Below are positions 35,687 to 48,976 of a DNA stretch of 64,000 nt, piece after piece; position 1 is the first letter of the stretch, and every line of letters starts with the position of its first letter. Origin of the DNA: Cyclina sinensis. Its lineage: Eukaryota > Mollusca > Bivalvia > Venerida > Veneridae. The stretch is taken from positions 48,209,134 to 48,273,133 of the forward strand of contig JAAONU010000001.1 in NCBI GenBank assembly GCA_012932295.1, given 5' to 3'. A program made the translations under genes and the position numbers. The notes under the pieces were generated by a model, which saw only the letters and a program-made list of their open reading frames with translations, ran no database searches and was not told where the DNA came from.

Positions 35687-38146
35687 ATGGGAAAGAAAGA
35701 AGCTGCCGCAAATTCTCAGCCAGACACTGCTAGAAATGTGCCGATGATACACACTGCATTTGAGGGAGAGTTTTTATGTACAACATGTGAACGTGAGGGC
35801 GTGCAAACAGAGTCAAGCAATTATTGTATGGAATGCGAAGCGAACTTGTGCCCAACATGCGTCAACCAACATAAAAAGTTCCCGACGATGCGAGGGCATA
35901 AGATCCTAGGAAAGTCAGCTCGTCGGCACATTAACCGTGATGTTGAGGAGGAAGATAACCTGCTGGAATGCCATAACCATCCTGGAAAGATGGTTGACAT
36001 GTACTGTCCCGAACATGATGAGGTGTGGTGCGGGGGATGTATGGCTGTCTACCACAAGTAAGATTATTTCATTTGTATAGTGACTGCATTCGGAACAATA
36101 GATTTTTTTCATTTACAATTAAAAGATGGTGTTTTGCTTGTAATAAAAATTATAAAAGTCATACACAGACATTCTATATTTGTTGATTCATGAAGAAAAC
36201 AAGAAATGTATATATATCAGCAAAGTGGAAATGTTTTAATAATATTTATAGGTATAACTGTAGCCTGGAGCCAGAAGAAATTCAATTATAAGCTCTTCTG
36301 AAAGAAAAACAATGTCTAAAAAATTAACTGATAAACCCTATCTGTAGTAAAAATTGACAAAAAGACGTATATACAACTGGTGATTAAAATGTTTTGTAAA
36401 TCGTATCCAAGTTACGCATGGTCGTATTCAGAATGAAACACTAGTTATATTGCAAAATTATTAGATGTGCATGGCACCCTAAACACAGTAGACACAATCC
36501 TAATTATTCATTATGGAACTATTTTTTTCCAACATCATACTGTCAAAAAAAATTAAAAGTAAACCTTGTGACTACAGCTTATCAATTATTTGATATTTTT
36601 GTTCTCATTGTCAACTACATTTAGCAAGAGTATCATAGTGATAAAAACATGAAGTTATGTGTTTGTTCTTTATTTGTTGTGTATACATAAAAGAAGCAAA
36701 CAACAAAATGTATGTTTAACGACTGAAATCCCATGTGGGCCTTTCTGTTCTTGTACACATTAGCATACTGATTTATGGGTCTATTCCTGTTGTTTCAGGA
36801 CTTGCACTAATGTCGTTTTCATCACTGAAGCTTCAAAGAACATTTTGAAGGGAAAGGATTATAAAGACAACAAGATCAACGTCAAGAAAATGAAGAAAGA
36901 TTTCGAGCAACTGAAAGCCATCGTAGAGAAAAGCCTAGACAATCTAGCGATGCAAAGCGACAGCGTTTTACAAACAATGAAGGAGACGCGCCAGAGGATA
37001 ATCGAATTGCTGGATGAAATGGAGAGGAAAACTGCAACGAAGTTGAAAGAGATTTACTCAAGAAATTCTATCCAGATAAATGAAGACCTTCTCAGATGTG
37101 AGGCTGTCCTTAAATCTTTCCGACAGCTGGAACGTGAACTTGACAAGCCGTTGAGTCCTACAAATATGGAGTCGGACATATTTGTTTACACACAAAGGGC
37201 TAAGCGTAAGATTCAAGATGGGAAACGGTACTACGCCGCTATCAAACGGGGTACGTTGGGCCAACGAATTTCATTTGTTGTTGAACCAAGTATTGAAGAC
37301 TGGATCTACAATATGAGAAATGGTTTTCTTGGGTATTTTATCTCCAAGTACCGCATGAATGAGCTACACGTGGGTGTTGAAGATGACACAGAAACATGCG
37401 TCATCAATGGTGCTTCCGTCGTTGCCGACGAACGCATTCTAATGACAGATTGGAGCAACAAAAAGCTCAAGCTACTCGATAAATTCTTTGCCGTCGTCGA
37501 CAACATTCGCCTACCGTCTGGCCCCAATGACGTCTGCCATGTTTCGACAAATGAAGCAGTTGTTAGTCTTCCTGATGAAAAGTCACTGCAGATGGTAAAA
37601 GTTGACCCTAAACTCACACTCGCGAAGAAATTCGATATCGGAGTGGAAGGCCGTGGTATGGAATACTGGGCAGGGGAATTATTTGTCATCTGTGGCGGTC
37701 TTGAGCATGAAGTCAAAGGACATATTCGGGTTTATAACACTCAGGGGAAGCTGATCCGTGCTATAGAACATGACCATTTAAATGAAGGAATCTTCTCCAC
37801 TCCGATGCGTATCGCAATATCTAACGACGGAAGTAAAATCTATGTCACAGATGGAGAAAAGGGTCTAATAACGCTCAAAAGGTCCGGCGAGGTGACACCT
37901 GCCTTTGAAGATCCGCAGATGAAATGGCCATGGGGGATTTGCGTTGACAACAACGACCAGCTCTTTGTTTGTGGAAGTAGTTCCAACAATGTGATCCAGG
38001 TGCGTGATAATTCTAAATTAGGCGTCGCACTGAAGGCGGAAGATGGACTTAAGGACCCCATGTCAATATGCTTCTTCCCGGTTGGTTCGAGACTAATAGT
38101 CACAACTAATAAGTCGGACTTCATCAAAGTGTTTACGCCGATGTGA
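35687..38146 (+). CDS. RING-less TRIM-like protein with two B-boxes and a propeller (paralogue 2)
   Basis: Two exons, 35687-36057 and 36799-38146, joined in phase 2 (AA|G), 572 residues. Residues ~30-75 form a first B-box (C-x2-C ... YCMEC ... CPTC ... H ... H); residues ~93-126 form a second B-box (C-x2-H ... CPEH ... CGGC ... H-K-T-C), whose last Cys is contributed by exon 2. Then a coiled coil (~140-260) and an NHL-like propeller (~320-572) with repeated LTDW-like, DVCHVS, VTDGEKGLITL and WPWGICVDNNDQLFVCG strands. No RING precedes the B-boxes, and the ATG (MGKKEAAANS) is near the exon start, so the protein is not expected to be an E3 ligase by itself. The family is strongly expanded in bivalves; function and ligands are unknown. 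Confidence 0.88.
36058..36798 (+). other. Single intron of paralogue 2
   Basis: A 741-bp phase-2 intron (GTAAGA...TTTCAG) that interrupts the second B-box just before its last cysteine. AT-rich, with nothing else recognisable. The intron of paralogue 3 sits at the same codon but is only 157 bp. Confidence 0.85.
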
Positions 38147-39610
38147 ATTGCCTCTGGGTGTTATAGCCGTTGTTGATTCTGAAACAACAGTGATGTAGTA
38201 AATTGGTTCAAGCTTTAGAAAATATAAGACTGCAAATGATTTTCCAGAGAAGAGGTATCAAATTTTTACTAGATGGGAATATTGTAACAGAAATACACAG
38301 AATAAGAAAAGTGTTGTCACAATCAACAGGTGAATCATGAAGTTGAACTCATACACATTTCTTCTATTTAATAACAACTTATTATGAATTGTTCTAAATC
38401 GGGTTTATTCTAAATTGTTTGCGATCAGAACAATTGTTCTGTGATGTTCATTTTTTTCTGTACAGAGCTTTCTTTTGTTAAATTTTTAAAAGACACATGC
38501 TTATCAATCTTGTTATCTATTTAGTTTATTGAAACCTTAGTGTGTAAAATTGTTATAATATATGCATTGATAACATATAAAACACCGTGCATCTGTGCTT
38601 ATTTATTTGTTTTTATTCTTTACCACTATAGCTGTCATTTCTATGAACAAGAGCTGTCAGTGGAGACAGCACGCTCGACTATTTTAGTACTGGATAATTA
38701 AGAAAGTGATAACTATTATAAAATAAATTTTATTCAAGATCTGTAGATAAACAGACAAAAATCTTCTCCATGGTAGATGAAATATGATATGAAATTTATT
38801 ATTTTACCATTGAAAGACCCTCAAGAAATAAAGAAGTAGTAGTAAAATATTACATTTTTAAGGAAAAATTCTAAATTTAAGGGGGAGATAATTCTGGAAA
38901 TATGGGTGCTGTTATGAACCTTACCATATGTGATGTGACTGATGATACGGAACACATATTTGAAGTTTGAAATAAATCCTTAAAGAAATAAAGAAGTTAT
39001 AGTAAAAAATATTTTACTCCACAAAAAACTTAAATCAAAAATCTGGACGCCGAGGCGCTGGGGTGAGTAGAACAGCTCTCCATATATAAAAATACACAAG
39101 TTTAATGAATAAACTAGATCTTTTCTTTCGGCTGTAGAACCGTTCAAATTCAGAATATGGCCTGAGTATCTTGTTAGGCAAGAACAATGTAGTTAGTTGG
39201 TTGAACTCACATTTTCAATAAACTTAGAAGGAACAAAAGGAAATTTAAGAACAAAGAAATTGCATAAAAAGAGATAGGCCATTTAAACAAGTATAGAAAT
39301 TAATGGTAAAACTAGTAAGACAATTCCTACTTTCTGTGTCAATGAATTTTATTATTGTCTGGCCAAATGAAAGTAATTCCAAATTGAAAGTTTTTAATAG
39401 TGTTTGTCGGTTAAGTATATAAGGAGTAAGGTTTCGCGTTTAAAAGAAAGTAACGGGGGTATGAATTTAAAAAGATGAGGGTTATGTATGTGATATTAGA
39501 AGCTTTCAGAAACGTGTTGCCACGGTAAAGCATTACTAGTTAGTATCTGTTTAATAGTTCACTTCATTCTGCATAGCAAAACCAGAACTGTGCATATAGT
39601 GAAACCAAAA
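38147..39610. other. Intergenic spacer between paralogues 2 and 3
   Basis: AT-rich. Holds the dispersed repeat at 38650-39082. The remainder should contain the 3' UTR of paralogue 2 and the promoter of paralogue 3; no other feature seen. Confidence 0.4.
38650..39082. mobile_element. Dispersed element 'aagagctgtcagtggagacagc'
   Basis: Begins aagagctgtcagtggagacagcacgctcgac and ends gtagaacagctct, so agagctgt and acagctct are inverted termini. The body has two diverged units with 'aagaaataaagaagt-atagtaaaatatt' motifs. A common bivalve repeat type; non-coding. Confidence 0.75.
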
Positions 39611-42074
39611 ATGAGTCGGATTAGATCAGCTGCTAGCACACGATCAAACGCAACTGGAGCCAGCGTTCGTTCTGGTCGAACCAACAGAACCGCCGGGACT
39701 AAGACTACAAATGCAACAAGCACAGTGTTCGAGTACCCATGCAACCTATGCATGCGAGAGAGTATAAATGTGGAAGCCACCAATTATTGTCAAGACTGTG
39801 GCGAGAACTTGTGTGCCAATTGCGTGAAGCAGCATTTAAAATTTCCTTCAATGAAAGGTCACAAAATTCTTGGAAAGTCTGACAGACGAGCCGTTGACGA
39901 AAATATTGCAGCGCCGAAAAATCATCCATTAGAATGCACTGAACATCCTGGGAAAGCAGTAGACATGTTCTGTGCTGATCATAATGAGGTCTGGTGTGGT
40001 GCTTGCATAGCAGTTAATCATAGGTAAGTTTTGTTCTTAATTCTAATTGACATCACACGTGTTACAATTTTCACAGTCACAAGTTCAAAAACTAACTTAA
40101 CAATGATGTACAACTTTAAACAAGGAAATACAGATCCTATTCAAAATACAACTAATCAGCTCTCCTCTGTTCTTTTCCAGAACATGCCACAATGTAATGC
40201 TGATACAGTTTGCTGCTAAAGGGATAACAAAAAGAGACGAATATAAAGAGGCAAAGGACAACATACGTAGAGTAAAAAAAGATCTGATGATATTGAAAAA
40301 GCGGGCGGAGAAAGATATGGCAAGAATCGATAAACAAAAGGCTCTAATACAGAACAGAATTAAAGAAAGCCGAAAGCGCATTGAAAAGATACTCGACGAT
40401 ATGGAAAAGGCAACACTTTCTGAGTTAGAGAAAGCTTGCCACCGCGGTACTTCCCACATGCAAGAAGATACAAAAATGTACAATGAACTAATCAATAGTC
40501 TTGATGCAGTTGGGGGGATGCTATCTGCTGTTAAGAGTGACACAGATGGGGAAGCAACAATTTTTATCGGGACAAAGAGGGCATCGGAGAAGATCCGAGA
40601 AGGGGAGAACATTGTGAATTTCGTGAGGCACACAATAACAGCAGGTCCAATTAAATATGTACCAGACGGAAGAATTCCTAGCTGGTTGAAAAGTTTACGA
40701 TTACTTGGTACATTTTCCCATCAACAGAATGTCTATACCGGAAGTTATCTCGAGAGACATGACGTGAGTGTTGCTGACGAATTCAAAGATTGTGATATGT
40801 TTGGATCTACACAGCTCAAAGATGGAAGGCTCTTGTTAACAGACTGGGATAATAAGAAAGTGAAACTTTTGGACACATCTTTTAAAGTCGAAGATCAGAT
40901 TGTCCTTCCTGGTCACCCAGATGATATATGTTCAGTAAATCCACACGAGGCAGCAGTCACATTGACAATGCAGAAAAGTATTCAGTTCGTAAAACTTGTT
41001 CCTAAAATGTACCTCACAAGAACTATTCATACAGAGGAACATTGCCGAGGTATAACTTACTACGATGGCCAAATATTTGTTGCATGTGGTGGCTTTAAGA
41101 ATGAAGGAGATGGTAAAATAGTTGTTTATACTGTTGCAGGAGAACATGTTAAAACAATCGAACGAAATAACACTGGACAAAGAATATTCTCCTGTCCTAT
41201 AGCTGTCACGGTAGTTTCCGATGGTAAATTATTGTATGTTACTGATGGTCAAAGAGGCATTGTGACCTTGACTCCTAGTAATGATGTTGTGTCAGTAATT
41301 TCCAACAAAGATGTGTCATGGCCATGTGGAATTTGTGTAGACAGAAATGACAGTGCTCTTATATGTAATGGTAGATCCAGTAATGTAATTCAGTTGTGTG
41401 GTTTAGAAAGGATCGCAATAGTTCTTACACATAAAGAAAGCGTAAAGAAACCACATTCCATCTGCTTTGATTCAAATAACCTAAGGCTTATAATGACAAC
41501 CCATAAATCAAAGTTCATCAGCGTATTCCAGTTGACACCACTATCTCTCAAACAGGTAGCAGAAGGTGCAAATGTCAAATTAGAAGTTGTCAAAAAAGAC
41601 CAGAAAGTAGACAATAAAGCAGCTAGAGATGATACAGACAGGTCCAACACGACCAAAGAAAGTGAACGGGGAACGAATTCAGAAATGGCAGAAATGTCAG
41701 CAGGAACAGAACATAAAAAATCCGCTAATCCTGAGAAATCAACAAACGTCGTGACTGTTAGGAGTTCAAGGTCTAAGGAACGTGCAGGCGATGTATCTGA
41801 TCAAGAATCTGTAGTTTCAACGACCGGCAGAATGAAAACGAATTTTGCAAGAAGTGGTCTGGCTGGATCCAGAGACAAATCCACATCAAGGGAAAGTGTC
41901 GCTTCAAGTGTTACTGATCGAAGGCCAAACGCGACATCCCAGCTTCCTCGTATTGGTGAGAAAAGGCTGAATTCGGCTAGTTCTAGAATGTCCAGACGTT
42001 TCGACAGAAAGAACAGTACTCTTCAAAATAAGACTCAAAGAAATAGTGTGACAAGGAAGAATTCAGTCTCATAG
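39611..42074 (+). CDS. RING-less TRIM-like protein with two B-boxes, propeller and basic tail (paralogue 3)
   Basis: Exons 39611-40023 and 40181-42074, phase 2 (AG|A), 768 residues. The coding ATG is MSRIRSAAS; an upstream in-frame GTG at 39590 was not used. After a Ser/Thr/Arg-rich N-terminus come B-box 1 (CNLC ... YCQDC ... CANC ... H ... H), B-box 2 (C-x2-H ... CADH ... CGAC ... H-R-T-C), a coiled coil (~150-290) and an NHL-like propeller (LTDWDNKKVKLL, WPCGICVDRNDSALICNG, KKPHSICFDSNNLRLI). Unlike paralogue 2 it continues for ~179 residues of Ser/Lys/Arg-rich, probably disordered sequence with R-x-x-S sites (SRMSRRFDRKNST, TRKNSVS). Ancestral duplication with paralogue 2 is shown by the shared intron site. 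Confidence 0.88.
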
Positions 42075-42830
42075 GCTTGAATAAATGTCCCGTTTCATAT
42101 CTCTTTTAAGGAAAGAGTTTAAACTTATTTTGAATTTAAAACGAATTTGGATTGGAAATGAACATAAGCTCTTCAGGTGACTTTTTTAATATCATTACAT
42201 GTGTATTTATCATTTGCAACACGTTTCAAGGATAACATCGTCAGATAAGTGTAACTGCTTTTCAAGACACTTTTTTGTACCTATGTCGACAGCTGTTTGA
42301 CCTTAAATAATTGTGCAAGAATTATTATTGATTTAAAGTTTACAGTTATATACCTTTACATCTGTGAGAGTGGCTTTGTAGCAGCAGTAATGAAAGTTTC
42401 AGCAGTTTTAATAAATACATTTATATGATGAGTAGCCAGTACTTTAAGCAAGATTTAAGCCATAGACTTCAGGCGAGTCAATGAGAAGCTTTCTAATCTT
42501 CAAAAGCCTGAAAAACTTGTTTTGGTGGTGGTCATGTTTCTTCTGTTTCATATACAGACACATGGACAAAATAAGCCCACTTCGATTTTTCTAATACGTA
42601 TTCCTTTTAGTTTTTTTAACATTTTCGATGTCACTCTTTGAGTCAAATACAGACTGCATCCTTGTAATTAGTGTAACTTTTCTTGTTGTCATATGATTTG
42701 AAACTGTGTGTAAAACAGAATAAACATATTTCAGCATACATATATTATCAGTCTCATTTTGATCTTCATGTAGCTGTCTCTTCTGGACTAAGTCATCTTA
42801 TTTTGACAGTAATAAAATAAATAACAAGTG
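42075..42830 (+). terminator. 3' UTR and poly(A) signals of paralogue 3
   Basis: AATAAA occurs at 42410-42415 and 42719-42724, with more near 42812-42820. The downstream gene is on the opposite strand, so the two transcription units converge in the 42.8-43.2 kb interval. Which signal is used cannot be told. Confidence 0.45.
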
Positions 42831-43164
42831 GTTCTGTTGTTAACTTATTTAATTATCTTTCGATCTGATACAAATACTGTGTAACTGCAAGTATGAATAA
42901 TCTAGGAATGTTTTCTATTGTGTTACATGATTTGTAGTTAAATGAAACCAAACAATTACATTGTGTATTACATCTAATGATGAAATATATACGTCATCTG
43001 CTCCCATATAACTCTGAGGATACAAACTGACAGATTCTAGGTAGAAGGTATTATGCATAAACAATGAGGCAAAACAGAGGAAACATAATTCGTTGATCAC
43101 AAGAAATCGTTTCAGCAACAAGAAGGCCTTTTAATACTCTCTAAGGAAGTGTGTAAAAATGTGC

Positions 43165-45531
43165 TTTATTGAAAAAAACATCTGCTTAGGCTACACAGCT
43201 GAAAACTTCAGAAATCGTTGTCACATCTAGACTTCTGAAGAACAAATACAGATTTCTTTTGAACTGTTCAGTGTATTATACAGAAGGAGAAACTATAAAA
43301 GTTATGAATTAATAATAAATATAAAACAAAACAAGATGAAGTACTGGCACAAATAATAACATCAGTTATACTAAATACAATAATAGCTGTACAGGTTAAA
43401 TGTTAAAAATAATGATCCATTCTTCATATTACTTAGGTATTTTTACTAAATTTATCTTCAAAACATTCTATCTTGTTCCAAAATATATTAAAATTCATTT
43501 TAATTACTTTCTCTAACATTAAATAGGAAACATTATTTTTACAAGAATAGAATTAGAGCTTTTCTAGCAACTGTCCTTACAATTTTCAGCCCCTTCAATT
43601 ATCGTAAGTGGAAAACTAAGCAGTTTTTTACTTTTTAACTTTGATTGGACTATAGACTAGGAGCATGTACATGCAACTTTAAAAAGAAATAAAATAGATG
43701 AACTTTACAATTTTGCTTCTATGATGACTTAACAAAGACATAACACCAGAGAGTAAATACATGTATAAAACTTATTTGAGATCTTGAATATATTTTCAGA
43801 ACATAAATACTAAATAAAAGGAGATAAAATGGAAATCTAACTATAAACCTTTAAAAAGCAATAATTAAGAGACAGTAGTGTTTGTCACAGATGTGAAAAA
43901 GGACGGAATATGACTAAAATCCTTAATAAATATAAACTAAGCTACAATAAATATAACAGGTACAATATGAGACTGACAACACTTTGCCATTGGAATATTA
44001 ATGGAACAAGATGTGATAACAGCAAAATATTTTGTATCAGTAAAAAGGTTTTGGTAAAAAGTATGAACCAGATTTACTTCCATTGTATATCTAACTGAGA
44101 ATACCTACATGTATCACATCAAAAAAATGAACTGACTTATCCTGTTATCAGGCAACGTCTTTTTTGCTTTTAAGAATAATGCTTTATCTTCGTGGAAAAA
44201 TTTACGCAAGCTTGATTTCTAGTCTTGTCTTCTAGTTTCAAGAGCTAATCATATTTCAGTAATAAGTTCATGTGGCAAAGTTTAACTTTATTTCCCTCCA
44301 AAGACACAAGAGGTTAAATCTCTTTATAACACAGATAAATGGGAGTGACACCTGATCAAATTACATGTAGCAATTAAAACTCTAAGAGGAAAGAACATTA
44401 ACATTTCAGCACAGAAAAGGGTTAAACTGTAAGCTGCTTTAATCTGGTACAAGTAGCCTAATAATTACTGAAGTACATGTATATTATATGCAGACAGACT
44501 GTAACATACATGAATAGTAATAGCAAATGTGTAACTAAATTACTGTATCAAAAGCATGCAAGGAGCATGAGTCTAACACTAAAGTATGCCAGCAAAACGT
44601 GTACAGGTACTTCTACAAAACATGTACTTATTATGCACCATAATATCAATTTTTGGTATGATGATTGTGTGAGTATGTAAATATGAATAAAGATATAAAC
44701 ACACTAAAATGCACCACCAGTGGAATAAATATTGAGGAAAATGCCAGTCTGATACTTCTAGTAATTTTCTTCTACAAATCCTTGTAAATGTTTATAAAAG
44801 CACCTAAGACAGGGTAACAATGAAGAAATAAATATTGCATCTCAAGTATATATTGGTAGCTTAACTGTTATATCAAACAGAAAAAAATCAACAAGAAAGT
44901 AGAATATTCTAAATCAGTAACAATCCAATTCTAAATCTGCTATCTATCCAGCTTCTTTAACAAATTTTCTTTTTACAATTCTTACAATTGTGGCTTTTAT
45001 ATATCAGTCATAAGCCAGAAGATCAACAAGTTATTTCTCATACAAATGATCAAGAATTATTTACAGAGCTACAAGAATTTTCAATTTATCTTTTCAAAAG
45101 ATTTCAAGACAGTATAAAACATTTGTAAGAACTAGAAGAACAGGAACATTACACTTTTTAAAGCAATAAAAATCACTTTTAAAAACATGTTTTTACTGCA
45201 ATCTTTTAAAAATCTCTTCAGATTTCCTGTGTAAGGGTAGGTGACAACTAAGCAGTGACATTTTTAAAAGCAGGCATATCTTGGTATTTACCAGCTTGAG
45301 CAAACTAAGATATTATCAACATACAGGTAAGGTATACTTTTAACACACAAATATTTCTTCTAATCCTAGAGCTGTTTATTTGTATCAAACTTGGTGATTA
45401 AGAAACAGTTTCTCCTACTTGGTCTCCTATTCATTGATCTGTAGTCTCCTGAAGCATATGTACATCAAGAACTGTATTGGCTGTTTTCTCCTAAAGGGAT
45501 TTCTAACCAAGCACTTATACAAGCACTTATA
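43165..45531 (-). other. Probable long 3' UTR of the PTPN13-like gene
   Basis: About 2.4 kb of AT-rich, exon-free sequence between the stop codon at 45532-45534 and a minus-strand AATAAA (43165-43170 on plus as TTTATT). No repeat with recognised structure interrupts it. Alternative closer signals exist (for example near 44288), so the real UTR may be shorter. Confidence 0.35.
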
Positions 45532-48500
45532 CTAAGTCGGGGTCTCCAACAGAGCTTCTACACATGCTGTATAACAAAACAAGTACTGATCCTGGAAATA
45601 AAGATGGTGAGAAACATTGTATGATCTCACAGCAGAATACATGATGTATTTAAAACACCTTATGTGAAAAAATAAATTTTTGTAAGTAGTATATACATAG
45701 GTAGACATCCGGCACTGAGTCAGTCCTGTTTATAAGTCATAAATACATGTACACAACAGGAAACAGGCACTTTAAACTTGTGCTTTAAACATGCATTTTT
45801 CTTCTATCTTTTTACTTCTTCTAGAAAAGATGTGACAAGTAATTTTTTTTCAGACCAAGATGTTGAAATATTAAATTCTATGTATCGGTCAGTTTAAAGA
45901 GCTTACAGAATTCCATAATAACTTGTATAAAAGACAACGGTTTGACATTCTGTAAAAACATACCCTGGTTTGGATCATGCCTTGCCTCTGTCTCCGTAAC
46001 TCCTGAACTATCTCAAGTATGTCAAACTGTAACAAAGGATTTATCAATACATTCAGAAATACTTGTAAACATATAATAAGATTTCTAGCACTAGTTTTCC
46101 TTTGGTATGAAGTACTTTCACAACATAATTTTGGTACTGTGATGTTAAATGTTAAAAGGCTAACCAACACTTACTTTTTCAATTTTCACCCTATGCCAAC
46201 AGGCTTATAAGTGTTTACAAACACTTAACTTTGTATTGACAGAATATAATGCTGTGAAATATATTCATAATGCCTGACAAATTTCAGTAGTACCTTACTA
46301 CTGCCAATCTATCTTCTTTTCTTCACTTCAAAAGATTAATATCCAGTCCTTATTCCTGATATTAATTTTTACCTCCTCTCCTCTTGAATTCATACTTATA
46401 AAGAGAAGCCTTTCATAAAATCTGAACATGTGTTTGTTCCCCTTACCTTCAGGCCTCTCTCTATGTGAGCCAAGGCAACATCAATTGTGATAAAAGTGCC
46501 TGATCTTCCTATACCAGCACTGCAGTGTACAACTATAGGGCCTGTAGTTCTATACAAATGGCACAGTCTCATACACTGAAAGATAAATGTTATTCAGTAT
46601 GCAACCAAACTTGTTATCACAAGACATTTTAGCATCCAAATGTCACCACATAAAGCAATCAATACACAACAGGGTATAAATGTTCACCATTTGGAACAAT
46701 GCCTGAAAATGGCTGTGTATTGTCCAGATTATTCAGGAAGTACACATTTGCCTCTAGTCACAGCAGATAAAGTCCTTGTTTAACAAGCAGTGTGGGTAAA
46801 ATACTTACAAACAACAATGAATCAACCTGTAGCTGAGACTTATTTACCTAAGATATGTTACCAAAACCTCAGTGTTCAAATGAATAAATTTAAAGAATTT
46901 CAAACAACATTCTTCCATTTTTCATTTATGGCAAGTGGGACATGTGCCATAAAGCTCTGCAGTGACTAACAGATTTCTCAATCTAACTTACTGACTGCCT
47001 TTGTATAAAACTATCACCCATTATTAATACACGACCTTGATTTTCAAAGTTTAAAGCACAAAATGATTTTTCTATCCTGATACAATTAGTACATGCATCC
47101 TTTTAATTTGCTGTCTAGTGGTCTGAACTGTGGGAAAGAATGATATATATGACCCTGACTTAAACTAGGTCATGACCCTTGATGTACTGACCTGAAGCAG
47201 TGGCACAGCAGATGCTGGTGTTCCATGATCAGGCCATGTGGTATAATTGAGATGGTATAATCCCCTGCTTTCTCCTGTCTCTGTATTTTCTATCAAGATG
47301 TTCCTGATGTCAAAATCGTCAAGGCTATTTAGGTAGAGAAGGCTCAAATGAAATCGTCTGAAAGCAGCAAGACCATATCACAATACATTTTATATTCGTT
47401 GAATACCTTATACACATAAATGTTACACAATGTATTAAATTTTGTTGTTTTCATCACAAAGAAGTACAAAAAGAAAGGAAAAAACATGGTAGTGACTATT
47501 CATGTTTTCACATCAAGAAGAGCTTGTAAACAACAACAACAACATAAAAAGACCATGCTGCATGCTGAGCACATCAGCTTGGTTCCTTAGACAAAAACAT
47601 CATATGACTATCAAGTCATCTGTTATCCTTGATTTCCATCAGTTGTGCTCCAGTACAAACACTGGTAAGCAAACTTAGTGAAATAAGGAAAACCATGCTA
47701 TGAAATAACGTTCAGAAAAAATGTGAATGAATAAAAGGAAATATGGCTTCGAACAACAGTGTACTGCAAAATACTAACACTGAATGCAAGACAATGGTAT
47801 GAAAACAAATATGCTCTAAAAACTATGTTGAAACAGTCACTAACTTTTAAGATTATTTCAAAACAGTCACTAACTAATGAAGAAATCAAAGAAAAACTTG
47901 AAGTTAAACAGAAGTCAGCTGTGAAATAATAACAATCTTTAGCAAATTTTACAAAGTGCAATAACAACTGAAAAAAATGCAAGTATGCATGAGTGAAAAA
48001 ATAAAGGGATGTCAAAAATATCACAAACTGAAATTAGCAAGTCCTAAAACTAAAAGTTCAGAATTAAGTTAAAAGAAGGTATACAACAATAAAAGAAACT
48101 AGTATTTCACTTGGCAAACTCAACTGAGACAAAGCAAAAGACTTCAAGATAGGAACAAACAGAAAGACATGTTCTGCATGCTTTGACATAAATATTAACT
48201 TAAAGTCAAAGAATCTGAAACTGCCAAAGGCTGTCTAACATCTTCAGATTGTTTCCACAGTTTTTTGTTTTACACTTACTTACCCTTTACAAACATCTAT
48301 TGGAGCATCTACTGAATCAGGCCAGTATCTGTGACATTTGACCTTCATCGCCTCCATATCCAAGGTCAACATGGCAATAACTGTAACCCCTTCCTGCCAA
48401 ACCATCTCCCAGAAGTCATCTGTGGTCTCTGGCAGTGGCCCCTGACAGGCAATGTAATCACAGATGGCCTCATCCACGTCTAACCTAATATAGCTTGCAT

Positions 48501-48976
48501 TGATGTAATCAGTGTCCTCATCATCTGAGATCTTCACTCTATTTGCATCATCTGAAAATATTTCAAAGTCAGATATCCTTATTTTTAGGGTTACTACTGT
48601 TTTTTAGAAGTATTGTGGTCCCGGAGTAAAAGAAACAGACAGAATTATGTTTTACTACCTGGTGTTAAGAAAACAAAACTTTATCAGGGGTAGGCCGTCA
48701 CTGAACTTGTGGTCAGACCCTTTTTCCATCAATTACTGTAAACTGTATATGTGATAAATGTACTTAATTTAATGGAAATAAAATATGTTCAAACTAACTA
48801 AACTAAAACAAAACTTTAATCCAGTATTTAAACTGGCATTGAGTCATCTTATGTTTGTTTTCCATGCCATAAATACACACATATTTAGCTAAATGATTAC
48901 ATTACCTACTGAGAAAATAAAAAGAAATAACCAAAACTGGAAAACAACACCGTGAATCTTACTTATTGTACTTACA
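45532..48976 (-). CDS. Tyrosine phosphatase catalytic domain exons of the PTPN13-like gene
   Basis: The domain starts at the end of the exon at 48976-49784 (KNRFRNVLP, joined across the intron to YDANRVKI) and covers the next five exons. Motifs: DYINASYI (48284-48551), the WPD loop TTWPDHGTP with the general acid Asp (47192-47357), the P-loop [11 protein letters not shown] with the nucleophile Cys and Arg (46447-46575), the Q-loop region [15 protein letters not shown] (45964-46026 joined to 45532-45591). The protein ends 13 residues after DQYLFCY (...VEALLETPT). The usual Tyr of the KNRY phosphotyrosine loop is Phe here. Confidence 0.93.

Noticed and set aside
39590..39610. GTG at 39590 as start of B-box paralogue 3
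   Set aside because: Non-AUG initiation is not needed; the in-frame ATG at 39611 begins a plausible N-terminus.
47698..48024. 108-codon hydrophobic minus-strand frame
   Set aside because: It lies within a phosphatase intron, is Phe/Leu/Ser-rich from AT-rich sequence and has no splice or homology support.
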